A DNA stretch of 64,000 nucleotides from Bradyrhizobium sp. KBS0727 (GCF_005937885.2 NZ_CP042176.1:3157501-3221500), one strand, 5' to 3'; shown: positions 24,957-33,366, counted from the first letter of the stretch. Translations and numbers: made by a program. Notes: generated from the sequence alone by a model not told the origin.

Positions 24957-25738
24957 GTCGCGTCGTCCGCTCGACCTCGGGACGGACATCGTCACACCAA
25001 ACGCCTAGGGTCCGGCAAATGGCACATGCTCTCGACCCAGTATGCGGGCCTCGTATCGGAGTGGATCGGGAGCGCCACGTCGCCAGAGCCACAGCGCGCG
25101 AGTCGGGTTCGCTGGCAATGGCTAATTGCAGGCCACGCGTGCGACAAAACAACCCGACGGGCAAATCAGCAAAAGTCTGTCCAGCCTTCCCGCCAAAAAT
25201 ATTTCCGTTGCTCCGTCGGGCAAATCAGAAGTTTAACTCCGCCCGTCTCACCCAATTGAGGGGCGATCGCGATCGTCACGAACGTGCGGTGGGATGCGGT
25301 GGACGCGAAGGCTGCGACTGACGAGCGTGGCAAAAGCGTACGGTGAAGTCGTGTGGGCCTGACGCCCCGGTGCTGGCGTCAAGTTTCGCGGAGCAATCCG
25401 CAAATGACGGTGGCAAGAAAGCCGGTCACCGGGGCGAACTCGTATAAGCCGTAAAGCCATTGCGCAGGGAAGGCCGGATGCCTCCGCCAAACCTGTATGC
25501 TCATGTGCAGCATTTTTGATGCACATCGCACATGAGACCGCGGGTGCGGCGCGCACCCGGCCTTCCCTGCGCCCTCTGATTTCGAGGGCAAGGTTTCCTT
25601 TCAAAACTCCGGGCGCTCGGCGCCGCGAGATCGCGCATCCGTGCCAGTCTCGCCTGACGGAATATTTCCGCGCTTGCCAAGGCCGCTCCGACAGGCCAGA
25701 AAAACCGCTGGGGACAAGAAACGCCAGCGGAGAACCAT
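24957..25738. other. Gene-free 780-bp region with one arm of the 480-bp inverted repeat
   Basis: A short GTCCG...GGACATCGTCAC remnant lies at 24968-24993. Most of the rest (25135-25612) is a dispersed repeat whose second copy is at 45000-45478 in opposite orientation. Open frames inside it (such as those containing GAGKAGCAPHPRSH) are repeat artefacts, not genes. The last 120 bp carry the ribosome site (GGAGA) of the thiolase-like gene. Confidence 0.6.
25135..25612 (-). repeat. 480-bp dispersed repeat, copy A
   Basis: Reverse complement matches 45000-45478 over its whole length by eye, including identical runs such as GACGATCGCGATCGCCCCTC and CTGGACAGACTTTTG. Contains a distinctive GATTTGCCCGACGG / TGATTTGCCCGTCGGGTTG pair. 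Confidence 0.85.
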
Positions 25739-26887
25739 TTGACCATCAAGGGCAAAGCCTACATTGCGGGGATCTATGAACATCCAACCCGGCACGCACC
25801 CGATAAATCCACAGCACAGCTGCACGCCGAAGTCGCCAAGGGCGCGATCGAGGACGCCGGGCTGACCAAAGCCGACATTGATGGCTATTTCTGCGCCGGC
25901 GACGCCCCCGGCGGCCTCTGGCCGATGGTTGATTACCTCGGCCTCAAGGTCCGCCATATGGATTCCACCGATACCGGCGGCTGTTCCTATTTGATCCATC
26001 TCGGCCATGCGGCCGAGGCGATCGCCGCGGGCAAGTGTTCGATCGCGCTGATCACGCTGGCGGGCAAGCCGCGCACCGGTCCGATGCCGCCGCGCGCGGC
26101 CGGCGCCGAGGTCGATTTCGAGGCGGCCTACGGGGCTACCACGCACAATGCCTACGGCATGTGTGCCATGCGCCATATGCACGACTACGGCACCACCAGC
26201 GAACAGCTGGCCTGGATCAAGGTCGCCGCCTCGCATCACGCGCAGTACAACCCGCATGCGATGCTGAAGGAAGTCGTCACCGTCGAGGACGTGCTGAACT
26301 CGCCGATGATCTCCGATCCCTTGCATCGCATGGATTGCTGCGTCGTCACCGACGGCGGCGGCGCGCTGATCGTGACCACGCCGGAAATCGCCAAGAGCCT
26401 GAAGAAGCCGCTGGTGCGCCTGATCGGCCATGGCGAGGCCATGAAGGGTCCGCGCGGCGGCAAGGATCTCGACCTGACGTACTCGGCCGGCGTCTGGTCC
26501 GGTCCGCGCGCGTTCGAGGAAGCGGGCGTCACGCCAAAGGACATCAAGTACGCCTCGATCTACGACAGCTTCACCATCACGGTGCTGATGCAGCTCGAGG
26601 ATCTCGGCTTCTGCAAGAAAGGCGAGGGCGGCAAGTTCGTCGCCGACGGCAACCTGATCTCGGGCGTCGGCAAATTGCCGTTCAACACCGACGGCGGCGG
26701 CCTCTGCAGCAACCACCCGGTCAACCGCGGCGGCATGACCAAGATCATCGAGGCGGTGCGCCAGCTTCGCGGCGAAGCGCATCCCAAGGTGCAGGTGCCG
26801 AACTGCGATCTCGCCGTTGCCCACGGCACCGGCGGACTTCTCGGCGTGCGCCATGCCGCCTCAACCTGCATTCTGGAGCGCGCATAA
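25739..26887 (+). CDS. Thiolase-like acyltransferase (SCPx / lipid-transfer type)
   Basis: A 382-residue thiolase-fold protein initiated at TTG 25739 (GGAGA four bases upstream; no ATG would give the conserved start). Cys82 in DTGGCSYLIHLGHA is at the acyl-accepting position, with His326 in SNHPVNRGG and His362 in AHGTGGLLGV completing the pattern. The canonical thiolase NxHGG motif is altered to SNHPVN, as in SCPx-like and Ltp-type proteins that work with a DUF35 partner in cholesterol and bile-acid side-chain cleavage. The stop overlaps the DUF35 start by one base, implying a complex. It likely performs C-C cleavage of a branched beta-keto or beta-hydroxy acyl-CoA (inference). Confidence 0.88.
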   Translation: MTIKGKAYIAGIYEHPTRHAPDKSTAQLHAEVAKGAIEDAGLTKADIDGYFCAGDAPGGLWPMVDYLGLKVRHMDSTDTGGCSYLIHLGHAAEAIAAGKCSIALITLAGKPRTGPMPPRAAGAEVDFEAAYGATTHNAYGMCAMRHMHDYGTTSEQLAWIKVAASHHAQYNPHAMLKEVVTVEDVLNSPMISDPLHRMDCCVVTDGGGALIVTTPEIAKSLKKPLVRLIGHGEAMKGPRGGKDLDLTYSAGVWSGPRAFEEAGVTPKDIKYASIYDSFTITVLMQLEDLGFCKKGEGGKFVADGNLISGVGKLPFNTDGGGLCSNHPVNRGGMTKIIEAVRQLRGEAHPKVQVPNCDLAVAHGTGGLLGVRHAASTCILERA

Positions 26888-27276
26888 TGGCCGACGCCAA
26901 GAAATACCCGACGCCTGTCACCAATCCCGAAACCGTGCCGTTCTGGGAAGCCGCCAAGCAGGGCAAGTTCCTGATCAAGCGCTGCACCGCCTGCGGCGAG
27001 CCGCATTACTTCCCGCGCTCGATCTGCCCGTTCTGCTTCTCCGACAAGACGGTGTGGGAAGAGAGTTCGGGCGAAGCCACGATCTACACCTTCAGCCTGA
27101 TGCGCAAATCCGCCACCGGGCCGTTCGCGATCGCCTACGTCACCTTGAAGGAAGGCCCGTCGCTGCAGACCAATATCGTCGACTGCGACATGGACAAGCT
27201 CAAGGTCGGCCAGAAGGTGAAGGTGGTGTTCAAGCCGACCGACGGCGCGCCGCTGCCGTTCTTCACGCCGGCCTGA
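26887..27276 (+). CDS. DUF35 / OB-fold Zn-ribbon acyl-CoA binding partner
   Basis: A 129-residue protein. A rubredoxin-like zinc ribbon holds Cys33, Cys36, Cys47 and Cys50 (CTACG...CPFC), followed by an OB-fold strand set (ATIYTFSLMRKSATG, FAIAYVTLKEG, VGQKVKVVF). DUF35 proteins bind and orient the acyl-CoA for thiolase-like partners such as Ltp2 or acetoacetyl-CoA synthases. ATG overlaps the thiolase stop (TAATG), so equal stoichiometry is expected. Diagnostic as a pair with the gene before it. Confidence 0.9.
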   Translation: MADAKKYPTPVTNPETVPFWEAAKQGKFLIKRCTACGEPHYFPRSICPFCFSDKTVWEESSGEATIYTFSLMRKSATGPFAIAYVTLKEGPSLQTNIVDCDMDKLKVGQKVKVVFKPTDGAPLPFFTPA

Positions 27277-27309
27277 CGGACGCGCGCGCTGCGCGCCAGG
27301 CACAAGATG

Positions 27310-27414
27310 GTCATCCCCGCGAAAGCGGGGATCCAGTAAACGCCGGCGATTACTGGATGCCCGCAGGAGCCTGTCATCCGGCTGGCCAGGGCCGGACCGG
27401 GTGGCGGGCATGAC
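27310..27414. repeat. Palindromic extragenic repeat
   Basis: GTCATCCCCGCGAAAGCGGG ... complement GGCGGGCATGAC, with an inner dyad TCCAGTAA...TTACTGGA. Lies between DUF35 and MaoC. Confidence 0.75.
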
Positions 27415-27445
27415 GGACGAGAAAAAATTCGGGAGAGAAACAACA

Positions 27446-28306
27446 ATGCCGATCAAGTACGATGAGCTAATGGCCCTGAAGAGTCTCGGCCAGAAATACG
27501 CCTATACCGATCGCGACGTGATGCTCTATGCCTACGGCATCGGCATGGGCGCCGATCCCCTGGACGAGAAGGAACTCGCCTTCGTCAACGAGGCCGTCGC
27601 CACGCCGCGGCCCTTGAAGGTGGTGCCGACATTTGCGTCGGTGGCCGCCTGGGGCGCCGGACCCGGCGAAATGAATCTCAACCGCGTGATGGTGGTGGAC
27701 GGCGAGCGCGACATCACCTTCCACAAGCCGTTTGCAACCGCTGCCCACATCACCGCCGATTCCACCGTGCTCGACGTGTTCGACAAGGGCAAGGACAAGG
27801 GCGCCGTGATCCGGCATCAGACCGTGCTGAAGGACGAGAAGGGCGAGAAGCTCGCCACGTTGGTGGCCTCGCGTTTCGCCCGCGGCGATGGTGGCTTCGG
27901 CGGTCCCTCCGAAGGCCAGCCCGAACCGCACAAGGTGCCGACCCGGGCGCCCGACAAGATCGTCGACATCACGACGCGTCCGGACCAGGCGCTGGTCTAT
28001 CGCCTCTGCGGCGACCGCAACCCGCTTCACTCAGATCCCGGCTTTGCCAAGAAGGCCGGCTTTCCCGCCCCGATCCTGCACGGCATGTGCACCTACGGCA
28101 TCACCTGCCGCGGCGTGCTGCAAACCTATGCCGATTACGATTCGTCCGCCTTCAAGCAGCACGCGGCGCGGTTCTCCTCGCCGGTCTATCCCGGCGAGAC
28201 CGTGACGATGGAATTGTGGAAGGACGGCAACGTCGTTTCGTTCGAAGCCAAAGTGAAATCGCGCAATGTCACCGTGATCAAGAGCGGCAGGACGGTGCTG
28301 GGATAA
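27446..28306 (+). CDS. MaoC-family (R)-enoyl-CoA hydratase, hydratase-2 type
   Basis: A 286-residue double-hotdog MaoC protein. The hydratase-2 motif reads YRLCGDRNPLHSDP with Asp190, Asn192 and His195 as the catalytic/structural set, matching the second domain of eukaryotic multifunctional enzyme 2. The N-terminal hotdog half (residues 15-150) is the degenerate half that binds the acyl chain. GGGAGAG precedes ATG 27446. It would add water to a trans-2-enoyl-CoA to give the (R)-3-hydroxy form, feeding the SDR encoded next. The product's length equals the hydratase-2 portion of MFE-2. Confidence 0.92.
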   Translation: MPIKYDELMALKSLGQKYAYTDRDVMLYAYGIGMGADPLDEKELAFVNEAVATPRPLKVVPTFASVAAWGAGPGEMNLNRVMVVDGERDITFHKPFATAAHITADSTVLDVFDKGKDKGAVIRHQTVLKDEKGEKLATLVASRFARGDGGFGGPSEGQPEPHKVPTRAPDKIVDITTRPDQALVYRLCGDRNPLHSDPGFAKKAGFPAPILHGMCTYGITCRGVLQTYADYDSSAFKQHAARFSSPVYPGETVTMELWKDGNVVSFEAKVKSRNVTVIKSGRTVLG

Positions 28307-28312
28307 TACGCC

Positions 28313-28388
28313 CGTCATTCCGGGATGGTCCGAAGGACCAGACCCGGAATCTCGAGATTCCGGGTTCGCTTCGCGCCCCGGAATGACG
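28313..28388. repeat. Palindromic extragenic repeat (GTCATTCCGGG class)
   Basis: CGTCATTCCGGGATGGTCC ... inner TCTCGAGA dyad ... CCCCGGAATGACG. Between MaoC and SDR genes. Confidence 0.85.
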
Positions 28389-28412
28389 GCAGCTAACAGG
28401 GAGAAAAACACC

Positions 28413-29291
28413 ATGGGATTACTCGACGGCAAGGTTGCGATCATCACCGGTGCGGGCGGCGGGCTTGGTGAAGCCTACGCCAAATTGTTCGCACGCGAAG
28501 GTGCGGCAATCGTGGTCAACGATCTCGGCGGACCGCGCGACGGTTCGGGCGGCGACAAGTCGATGGCGCAGAAGGTGGTCGATGCGATCAAGGCGGAGGG
28601 CGGCCGGGCGGTTGCCAACGGCGCCGACATCTCGACCATCGCCGGCGGCCAGTCGGTGTTCGACGACGCCATCAAGAATTTCGGCCGCGCCGATATCCTG
28701 GTGAACAACGCCGGCATCCTGCTCGACGAGACCTTCGCCAAGTCGAATGAAGCCAACTGGGACAAGGTGATCCGGGTTCACTTGAAGGGAACCTATTGCT
28801 GCACCATGCCGGTGTTCAAGTGGATGCGCGAGAACGGCGGCGGCGTCATCGTCAACACCTCCTCGACCTCGGGCCTGATCGGCAATTTCGGCCAGACCAA
28901 TTACGGCGCCGCCAAGGGCGGTATCTGGGGACTGTCGAATGTGCTGGCCATCGAAGGCCGCAAGTACAACATCCGGATCTGGACCCTGGCCCCGGGCGCG
29001 CTGACCCGCATGACCGCGGACCTGCCGCGCTATATCGAGAATCCCAAGGCCGCGCTCGGCCCGGACGGTATCGCGCCTGCCGTGCTATACATGGTCAGCG
29101 ATCTGTCGGGCGACCAGACCGGCAAGACTCTTGGAGTTTCTGGTCCCCGCGGCGTCCGCGAGATGCGGATGATGGAAATGGAAGGCTGGAAGCCCCCGCA
29201 TGAGGGGTGGAAGGCGCAGGACGTCGTCGCGCACGCCAAGGAGATATTCTTCTCCGAGGAGCAGATCAAGATGGGCGCGCGACGGTTTTGA
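28413..29291 (+). CDS. Short-chain dehydrogenase, (R)-3-hydroxyacyl-CoA type
   Basis: A 292-residue classical SDR. The NAD-binding glycine motif GAGGGLG spans 13-19, NNAG 98-101, and the catalytic Tyr164-x-x-x-Lys168 reads YGAAKGG after the Ser-rich NTSSTSG loop. The sequence PRDGSGGDKSMAQKVV after the first strands is the hallmark of the MFE-2 dehydrogenase domain (17beta-hydroxysteroid dehydrogenase type 4). It would oxidise the (R)-3-hydroxyacyl-CoA from the MaoC hydratase. ATG 28413 follows AGGGAG; 10 upstream codons in the open frame come from the repeat. A C-terminal tail beyond residue 245 is longer than most SDRs. Confidence 0.93.
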   Translation: MGLLDGKVAIITGAGGGLGEAYAKLFAREGAAIVVNDLGGPRDGSGGDKSMAQKVVDAIKAEGGRAVANGADISTIAGGQSVFDDAIKNFGRADILVNNAGILLDETFAKSNEANWDKVIRVHLKGTYCCTMPVFKWMRENGGGVIVNTSSTSGLIGNFGQTNYGAAKGGIWGLSNVLAIEGRKYNIRIWTLAPGALTRMTADLPRYIENPKAALGPDGIAPAVLYMVSDLSGDQTGKTLGVSGPRGVREMRMMEMEGWKPPHEGWKAQDVVAHAKEIFFSEEQIKMGARRF

Positions 29292-29299
29292 CGCTATCA

Positions 29300-29379
29300 G
29301 TCGTTCCGGGGCGCGCAAAGCGCGAACCCGGAACCTCGAGATTCCGGGTCTGGTGCTAACGCACCATCCCGGAATGACG
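29300..29379. repeat. Palindromic extragenic repeat (GTCATTCCGGG class)
   Basis: GTCGTTCCGGGGCGCGCAAA ... CTCGAGATTCCGGGTC ... ATCCCGGAATGACGG, between SDR and DapA-like genes. Confidence 0.85.
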
Positions 29380-29396
29380 GATCAGGAGAAATACCT

Positions 29397-30350
29397 ATGA
29401 AGCTCACCGCCCAGGCCGCAGGCACCTTTGCGATCGCGCCGACGCCGTTCCACGATGACGGCCGCATCGACGAAAAATCGATCGACCGGCTGACCGACTT
29501 CTATGCCGAAGTCGGCTGCGATGGCGTCACGGTGCTCGGCATTCTCGGCGAAGCGCCGAAGCTCGATGCCGCCGAGGCCGAGCAGGTGGCGGTGCGCTTC
29601 GTCAAGCGCGCCAAGAACATGCAGATCATCGTCGGCGTCTCGGCGCCGGGATTTGCCACCATGCGGTCGCTGGCCAAGGCCTCGATGGATGCCGGTGCCG
29701 CCGGCGTGATGATCGCACCGCCGCCGCATCTGCGCACCGACGACCAGATCGTCTCGTACTTCAAGCAGGCCCAGGAAGCGGTCGGTGACGACATTCCGTG
29801 GGTGCTGCAGGATTACCCGCTGACCTTGTCCGTGGTGTTCACGCCGGCGGTGATCCGCAAGATCGTGATGGATTCGCCGTCCTGCGTGATGCTCAAGCAC
29901 GAGGACTGGCCGGGCCTGGAAAAAATTTCGACGCTGCGGGGTTACCAGAAGGATGGTTCGCTGAAGCCGATGTCGATCCTGGTCGGTAACGGTGGATTGT
30001 TCCTCGACTTCGAAATGGAGCGCGGCGCCGACGGCGCCATGACCGGCTACGCCTTCCCGGAACTCCTGATCGACATCGTCAAACTGTCGAAGGCCGGCAA
30101 GCGCGACGCCGCGCACGACCTGTTCGACGCCCATCTGCCGCTGATCCGCTACGAGCAGCAGCCCGGCGCGGGTCTCGCGGTACGCAAATACGTGCTGCAG
30201 AAGCGTGGCGTTATCGCCTCCAGCGCGCAGCGCAAGCCGGGCGCCGTCATATCAGCCACGGCGAAAGCCGAAGTCGACTACCTGCTGTCGCGGGTGGCGC
30301 GTGTCGATCGCCGCGCCAACCTGCAGCCGCAATCCAGCGCGGCAGGCTAG
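29397..30350 (+). CDS. DapA/NAL-family class I aldolase-like enzyme
   Basis: A 317-residue TIM-barrel protein of the dihydrodipicolinate synthase / N-acetylneuraminate lyase family. The Schiff-base lysine is Lys167 in CVMLKHEDW, and the acid/base tyrosine Tyr140 in VLQDYPLT; the substrate loop reads LGILGEAPKL rather than GTTGE, so it is not lysine-biosynthetic DapA. AGGAG precedes ATG 29397. Members with this loop are aldolases or dehydratases of 2-keto acids and hydratase-aldolases of aromatic catabolism. It is in line with the acyl-CoA genes and may process a keto-acid fragment released by them (inference). Confidence 0.88.
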   Translation: MKLTAQAAGTFAIAPTPFHDDGRIDEKSIDRLTDFYAEVGCDGVTVLGILGEAPKLDAAEAEQVAVRFVKRAKNMQIIVGVSAPGFATMRSLAKASMDAGAAGVMIAPPPHLRTDDQIVSYFKQAQEAVGDDIPWVLQDYPLTLSVVFTPAVIRKIVMDSPSCVMLKHEDWPGLEKISTLRGYQKDGSLKPMSILVGNGGLFLDFEMERGADGAMTGYAFPELLIDIVKLSKAGKRDAAHDLFDAHLPLIRYEQQPGAGLAVRKYVLQKRGVIASSAQRKPGAVISATAKAEVDYLLSRVARVDRRANLQPQSSAAG

Positions 30351-30368
30351 GACCAAAGGAACTCGTTT

Positions 30369-31169
30369 ATGGCCGAGATTGTCGCCCCGCGTCCCGCATC
30401 GACCATCCTGCTGCTGCGCGACGCGGCGGCAAAAAAGGAAGTCGAAGTCTTCATGATGGTTCGCCATTACGAGATCGATTTCAATTCCGGCGCGCTGGTG
30501 TTTCCCGGCGGCAGTGTCGACAAGGGCGACAAGGAAATCATTGCCAACCCCCAGCTCTATTCAGGTGGTGAGGGGCTCGATGAGGCGACGCTGAGCTTCC
30601 GCATCGCCGCGATCCGCGAAACTTTCGAGGAGAGCGGAATCCTGCTGGCGCGGCCGAAGGGATCGAAGGCGCTGGTCGATGCCAAAACGGCCAGTGCGAT
30701 CGAGGCCGCGCACCGCGCCGACCTTTGCGACAGCAAGATCACCTTCCTCAAGGTGCTGACCGATAACGGCATGGTGCTGGCGCTCGACGAGCTCGTGCCC
30801 TATGCGCACTGGATCACGCCGGAAGGCATGCCCAAGCGTTTCGACACCTGGTTCTTCCTCGCTGCCGCGCCGCCCGAACAGGTCGGCGCCCACGACGGCA
30901 AGGAATCCACCGACTCGATCTGGGTCTCGCCGCGCGAGGCGCTGGAAGGCGGCGAAACCGGGCGCTTCAAGCTGCCATTCCCGACCACGCGCAACCTGAT
31001 CAAGCTGGGCAAGCAGGGCAGCGTGAAGGCGGCGCTGGATGATTCCAGAGGGAAATCGGTGGTCACCGTGATGCCGGTCATGACCAAAAACAACGGCGGC
31101 CGCCAGCTCCGGATTCCGCTCGAGGCCGGCTACGACGGCGACGTATTCGAGGTCGGCGCGCTCGGGTAG
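30369..31169 (+). CDS. NUDIX hydrolase
   Basis: A 266-residue NUDIX protein, larger than MutT-type members. The Nudix box is split by an insert: GGSVDKGD at 48-54 and AAIRETFEESGIL at 80-92 with the REx2EExG core (Arg83 to Gly90). NUDT7/8/19-like proteins of this size cleave CoA and acyl-CoA to phosphopantetheine and 3',5'-ADP, and this fits the neighbouring CoA-linked genes: it could control CoA ester levels (inference). AAGGA precedes ATG, 18 bp after the aldolase stop. It ends the co-directional cluster, followed by a palindromic repeat. Confidence 0.9.
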   Translation: MAEIVAPRPASTILLLRDAAAKKEVEVFMMVRHYEIDFNSGALVFPGGSVDKGDKEIIANPQLYSGGEGLDEATLSFRIAAIRETFEESGILLARPKGSKALVDAKTASAIEAAHRADLCDSKITFLKVLTDNGMVLALDELVPYAHWITPEGMPKRFDTWFFLAAAPPEQVGAHDGKESTDSIWVSPREALEGGETGRFKLPFPTTRNLIKLGKQGSVKAALDDSRGKSVVTVMPVMTKNNGGRQLRIPLEAGYDGDVFEVGALG

Positions 31170-31190
31170 GTCGCTCGCAATCCATCCACC

Positions 31191-31278
31191 GTCATGCCCG
31201 GGCTTGTCCCGGGCATCCACGCCTTAACGGGGGTGCAGCAAGAAAGACGTGGATGGCCGGGACAAGCCCGGCCATGAC
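31191..31278. repeat. Palindromic extragenic repeat (GTCATGCCCGGGC class)
   Basis: Ends GTCATGCCCGGGCTTGTCCC and GGGACAAGCCCGGCCATGAC with inner GCATCCACG...CGTGGATGG form a long hairpin after the NUDIX gene. May terminate the operon's mRNA. Confidence 0.85.
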
Positions 31279-31337
31279 GAACACACTTCGACACACGGCG
31301 AAGTATTTTGGTCCTCTCGCCGTGTAAGTTCGAAAGC

Positions 31338-32255
31338 ATGACGGAGACCAATCCGCAACCTCCCAACCTCGCCGCCGAGCTCGCACTGCTGGTGGCGCTG
31401 GCGACGCTGTGGGGCGCGTCCTACACCTTCATCCGGATCGGCGTCGCCACCATCCCGCCGATCACCTTCATCGCGGGCCGCACCGCGATTGCCGGACTGC
31501 TGTTGCTCGCCATCATGCGCTGGCGCGGCGTGACCATGCCGACCGATCTGGCTACCTGGCGGCGATTCCTGTTTCAGGCCTGCATGAACAGCGTCATCCC
31601 CTGGACCATGGTCGCATGGGGCGAGCGGGCGCTGGATGCGGGGCTGGCCACCATCTTCAATTCCACCGCGCCGATCTTCACGTTTTTCCTGACGCTGGTC
31701 ACACGTCACGAAGCGCTGACATCACGAAAGCTGATCGGCGTTCTCGCCGGGATGGCCGGCATCTGCCTGATCGTCGGCGTGCAGGCGCTGTCCGGATTCG
31801 GCGAGCAACTGACCGCGCAGGTCGTCACGCTATTGGCCGCGGTTTGCTACGCCGGGGCTGCGATCTTCGGCCGGGGCTTCAAGGGCCTCGATCCGATGGC
31901 GCCGGCGGCAGGTTCGCTGATATCAGGCGCGGCGATCCTGATCCCGTTGAGCCTGGTGGTCGAGCAACCCTGGACGCTGACGCCGTCGACCAATTCAATG
32001 CTGGCGCTGCTGGCTCTCGCGGTGTTCTCGACCGCGCTCGCCTTCGTGATTTATTTCCGCCTGATCCAGACGCTGGGCTCGGTCGGCACCACCGCGCAGG
32101 CCTATCTGCGCGTTCCGATCGGCGTCGGGCTCGGCGTCGTGTTCCTCGGCGAGCGGCCGAGCGCGACCGCATGGATCGGGCTTGCCTGCGTCGTCGTCGG
32201 CGTCGCCGCGATGACGATCCCGCCACGGAAGCTGCCGGCCCGCGTTTCGCCCTGA
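31338..32255 (+). CDS. DMT-superfamily (EamA) transporter, copy 1
   Basis: A 305-residue membrane protein with ten predicted spans in two EamA repeats. The first begins LVALATLWGASYTFIRIG with the family's early WG-S motif; the second half contains VLAGMAGICLIVGVQAL and ends LVVVGVAAMTI. It exports metabolites or amino acids using the ion gradient; substrate unknown. ATG 31338 chosen; the longer frame is not supported by a ribosome site. It follows the catabolic cluster after a palindromic repeat, so it may or may not belong to it. Confidence 0.9.
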   Translation: MTETNPQPPNLAAELALLVALATLWGASYTFIRIGVATIPPITFIAGRTAIAGLLLLAIMRWRGVTMPTDLATWRRFLFQACMNSVIPWTMVAWGERALDAGLATIFNSTAPIFTFFLTLVTRHEALTSRKLIGVLAGMAGICLIVGVQALSGFGEQLTAQVVTLLAAVCYAGAAIFGRGFKGLDPMAPAAGSLISGAAILIPLSLVVEQPWTLTPSTNSMLALLALAVFSTALAFVIYFRLIQTLGSVGTTAQAYLRVPIGVGLGVVFLGERPSATAWIGLACVVVGVAAMTIPPRKLPARVSP

Positions 32256-32388
32256 TGCGTCCTGTCACGGGCGTTTCGCGTGACGAAAAACCCGTGGCCT
32301 TGCTGTGATCGGCGATTACCGGCATCTTCCCTGCAAATCCGGGCGCACATTCAGCGCCGCAAAAAAAGAGATGGGCAGGGAACTTGCG

Positions 32389-33366
32389 ATGAGATTTCGA
32401 CCCATCGGCGCCGTGATCGCCGCGTTGCTCGGGTTTTTCGCAAGCCCGAGCGTGGGGCAGGCGCAGGAGAATTTTCCGAACCGGCCGATCCGCATCGTCA
32501 TTCCGTACTCGCCGGGCAGCGTCACCGACGTGTTCGCGCGTATCATCGCGCAAAACATGCAGGAGCAGTGGAAGGGCACCATCGTCGTCGAGTCCAAGTC
32601 CGGCGCCAACGGCTCGATCGCGGCCGAGGAAGTCGCGCGCTCGGCGCCCGACGGCTACACGTGGCTGCTGGTAACGACGTTTTTCACCGCGAGCCCGTCG
32701 TTGAACGCCTCGCTGCGCTGGGACCCGGTGCGCGATTTCATTCCGATCGGGCAGGTGTGCCGCGCTCCCAATTTCTTCATCGTGCCGACGGCGCTGCCGG
32801 TAAAGACGGTTGCCGAATATGTCGCGCTTGCCAAGGAAAAGCCCGGCACGCTGAATTACAGCCATCTCGGCAAGGGCTCGACCGGGCATCTCGGGTTTGA
32901 GCTGTTCAAGCGGCTGGCCGGGATCGACGTCACCGGGATCGGCTATCGCGGCTATCCGCAGATGGTGCCGGATATCGCCAGCGGCCTGATTTCGTCGAGC
33001 TTCCTGTCTGCCAACCAGGCGCTGGCGCAGGTGCAGTCCGGTTCGATCCGGATCATCGGCGCCATCAACGACGGCCGCTCGAAATATTTCCCCGACGTGC
33101 CGACCATGGCCGAACAGGGCTTTGCCGAGGCGCAGGTAACGCCATGGTTCGGGGTCGTGGTGCCGAAGGGGACGCCCGAACCGATCGTGGAACGTATCAG
33201 CAAGGCCCTGGAGGCCGCTCTGGCTACGGCAGACGTGCCGCAGAGGCTGGACGTGGCCGGCTGCGAGGCCAAAAGCGCGCCACGGCAGGCTTTCGCCGAC
33301 ATCATCAAGGCCGACGTCGCGGTCTGGGCCAAGGTGGTCAAGGAGGCCGGCATAACCGTCGATTGA
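32389..33366 (+). CDS. Bug/TctC-family periplasmic solute-binding protein (copy 3)
   Basis: A 325-residue orphan TctC. Signal peptide 1-25 ends VGQAQ. Bug motifs: FPNRPIRIVIPYSPG, the SGANGSIAAEEV loop and the GYRGYPQMVPDIASG ligand loop. It differs from copies 1 and 2, with a distinct PYSPGSVTD binding loop, so a different ligand is likely. AGGGA is 8 bases before ATG 32389. No membrane components nearby. Three such receptors in 30 kb is typical of Bradyrhizobiaceae, in which these receptors expand. Confidence 0.92.
   Translation: MRFRPIGAVIAALLGFFASPSVGQAQENFPNRPIRIVIPYSPGSVTDVFARIIAQNMQEQWKGTIVVESKSGANGSIAAEEVARSAPDGYTWLLVTTFFTASPSLNASLRWDPVRDFIPIGQVCRAPNFFIVPTALPVKTVAEYVALAKEKPGTLNYSHLGKGSTGHLGFELFKRLAGIDVTGIGYRGYPQMVPDIASGLISSSFLSANQALAQVQSGSIRIIGAINDGRSKYFPDVPTMAEQGFAEAQVTPWFGVVVPKGTPEPIVERISKALEAALATADVPQRLDVAGCEAKSAPRQAFADIIKADVAVWAKVVKEAGITVD

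Noticed and set aside
25248..25604. Open frames reading GAGKAGCAPHPRS in the 480-bp repeat (also at 45014-45220)
   Set aside because: They occur in both repeat copies with different frames kept, lack ribosome sites, and are a known type of artefact in rhizobial annotation.
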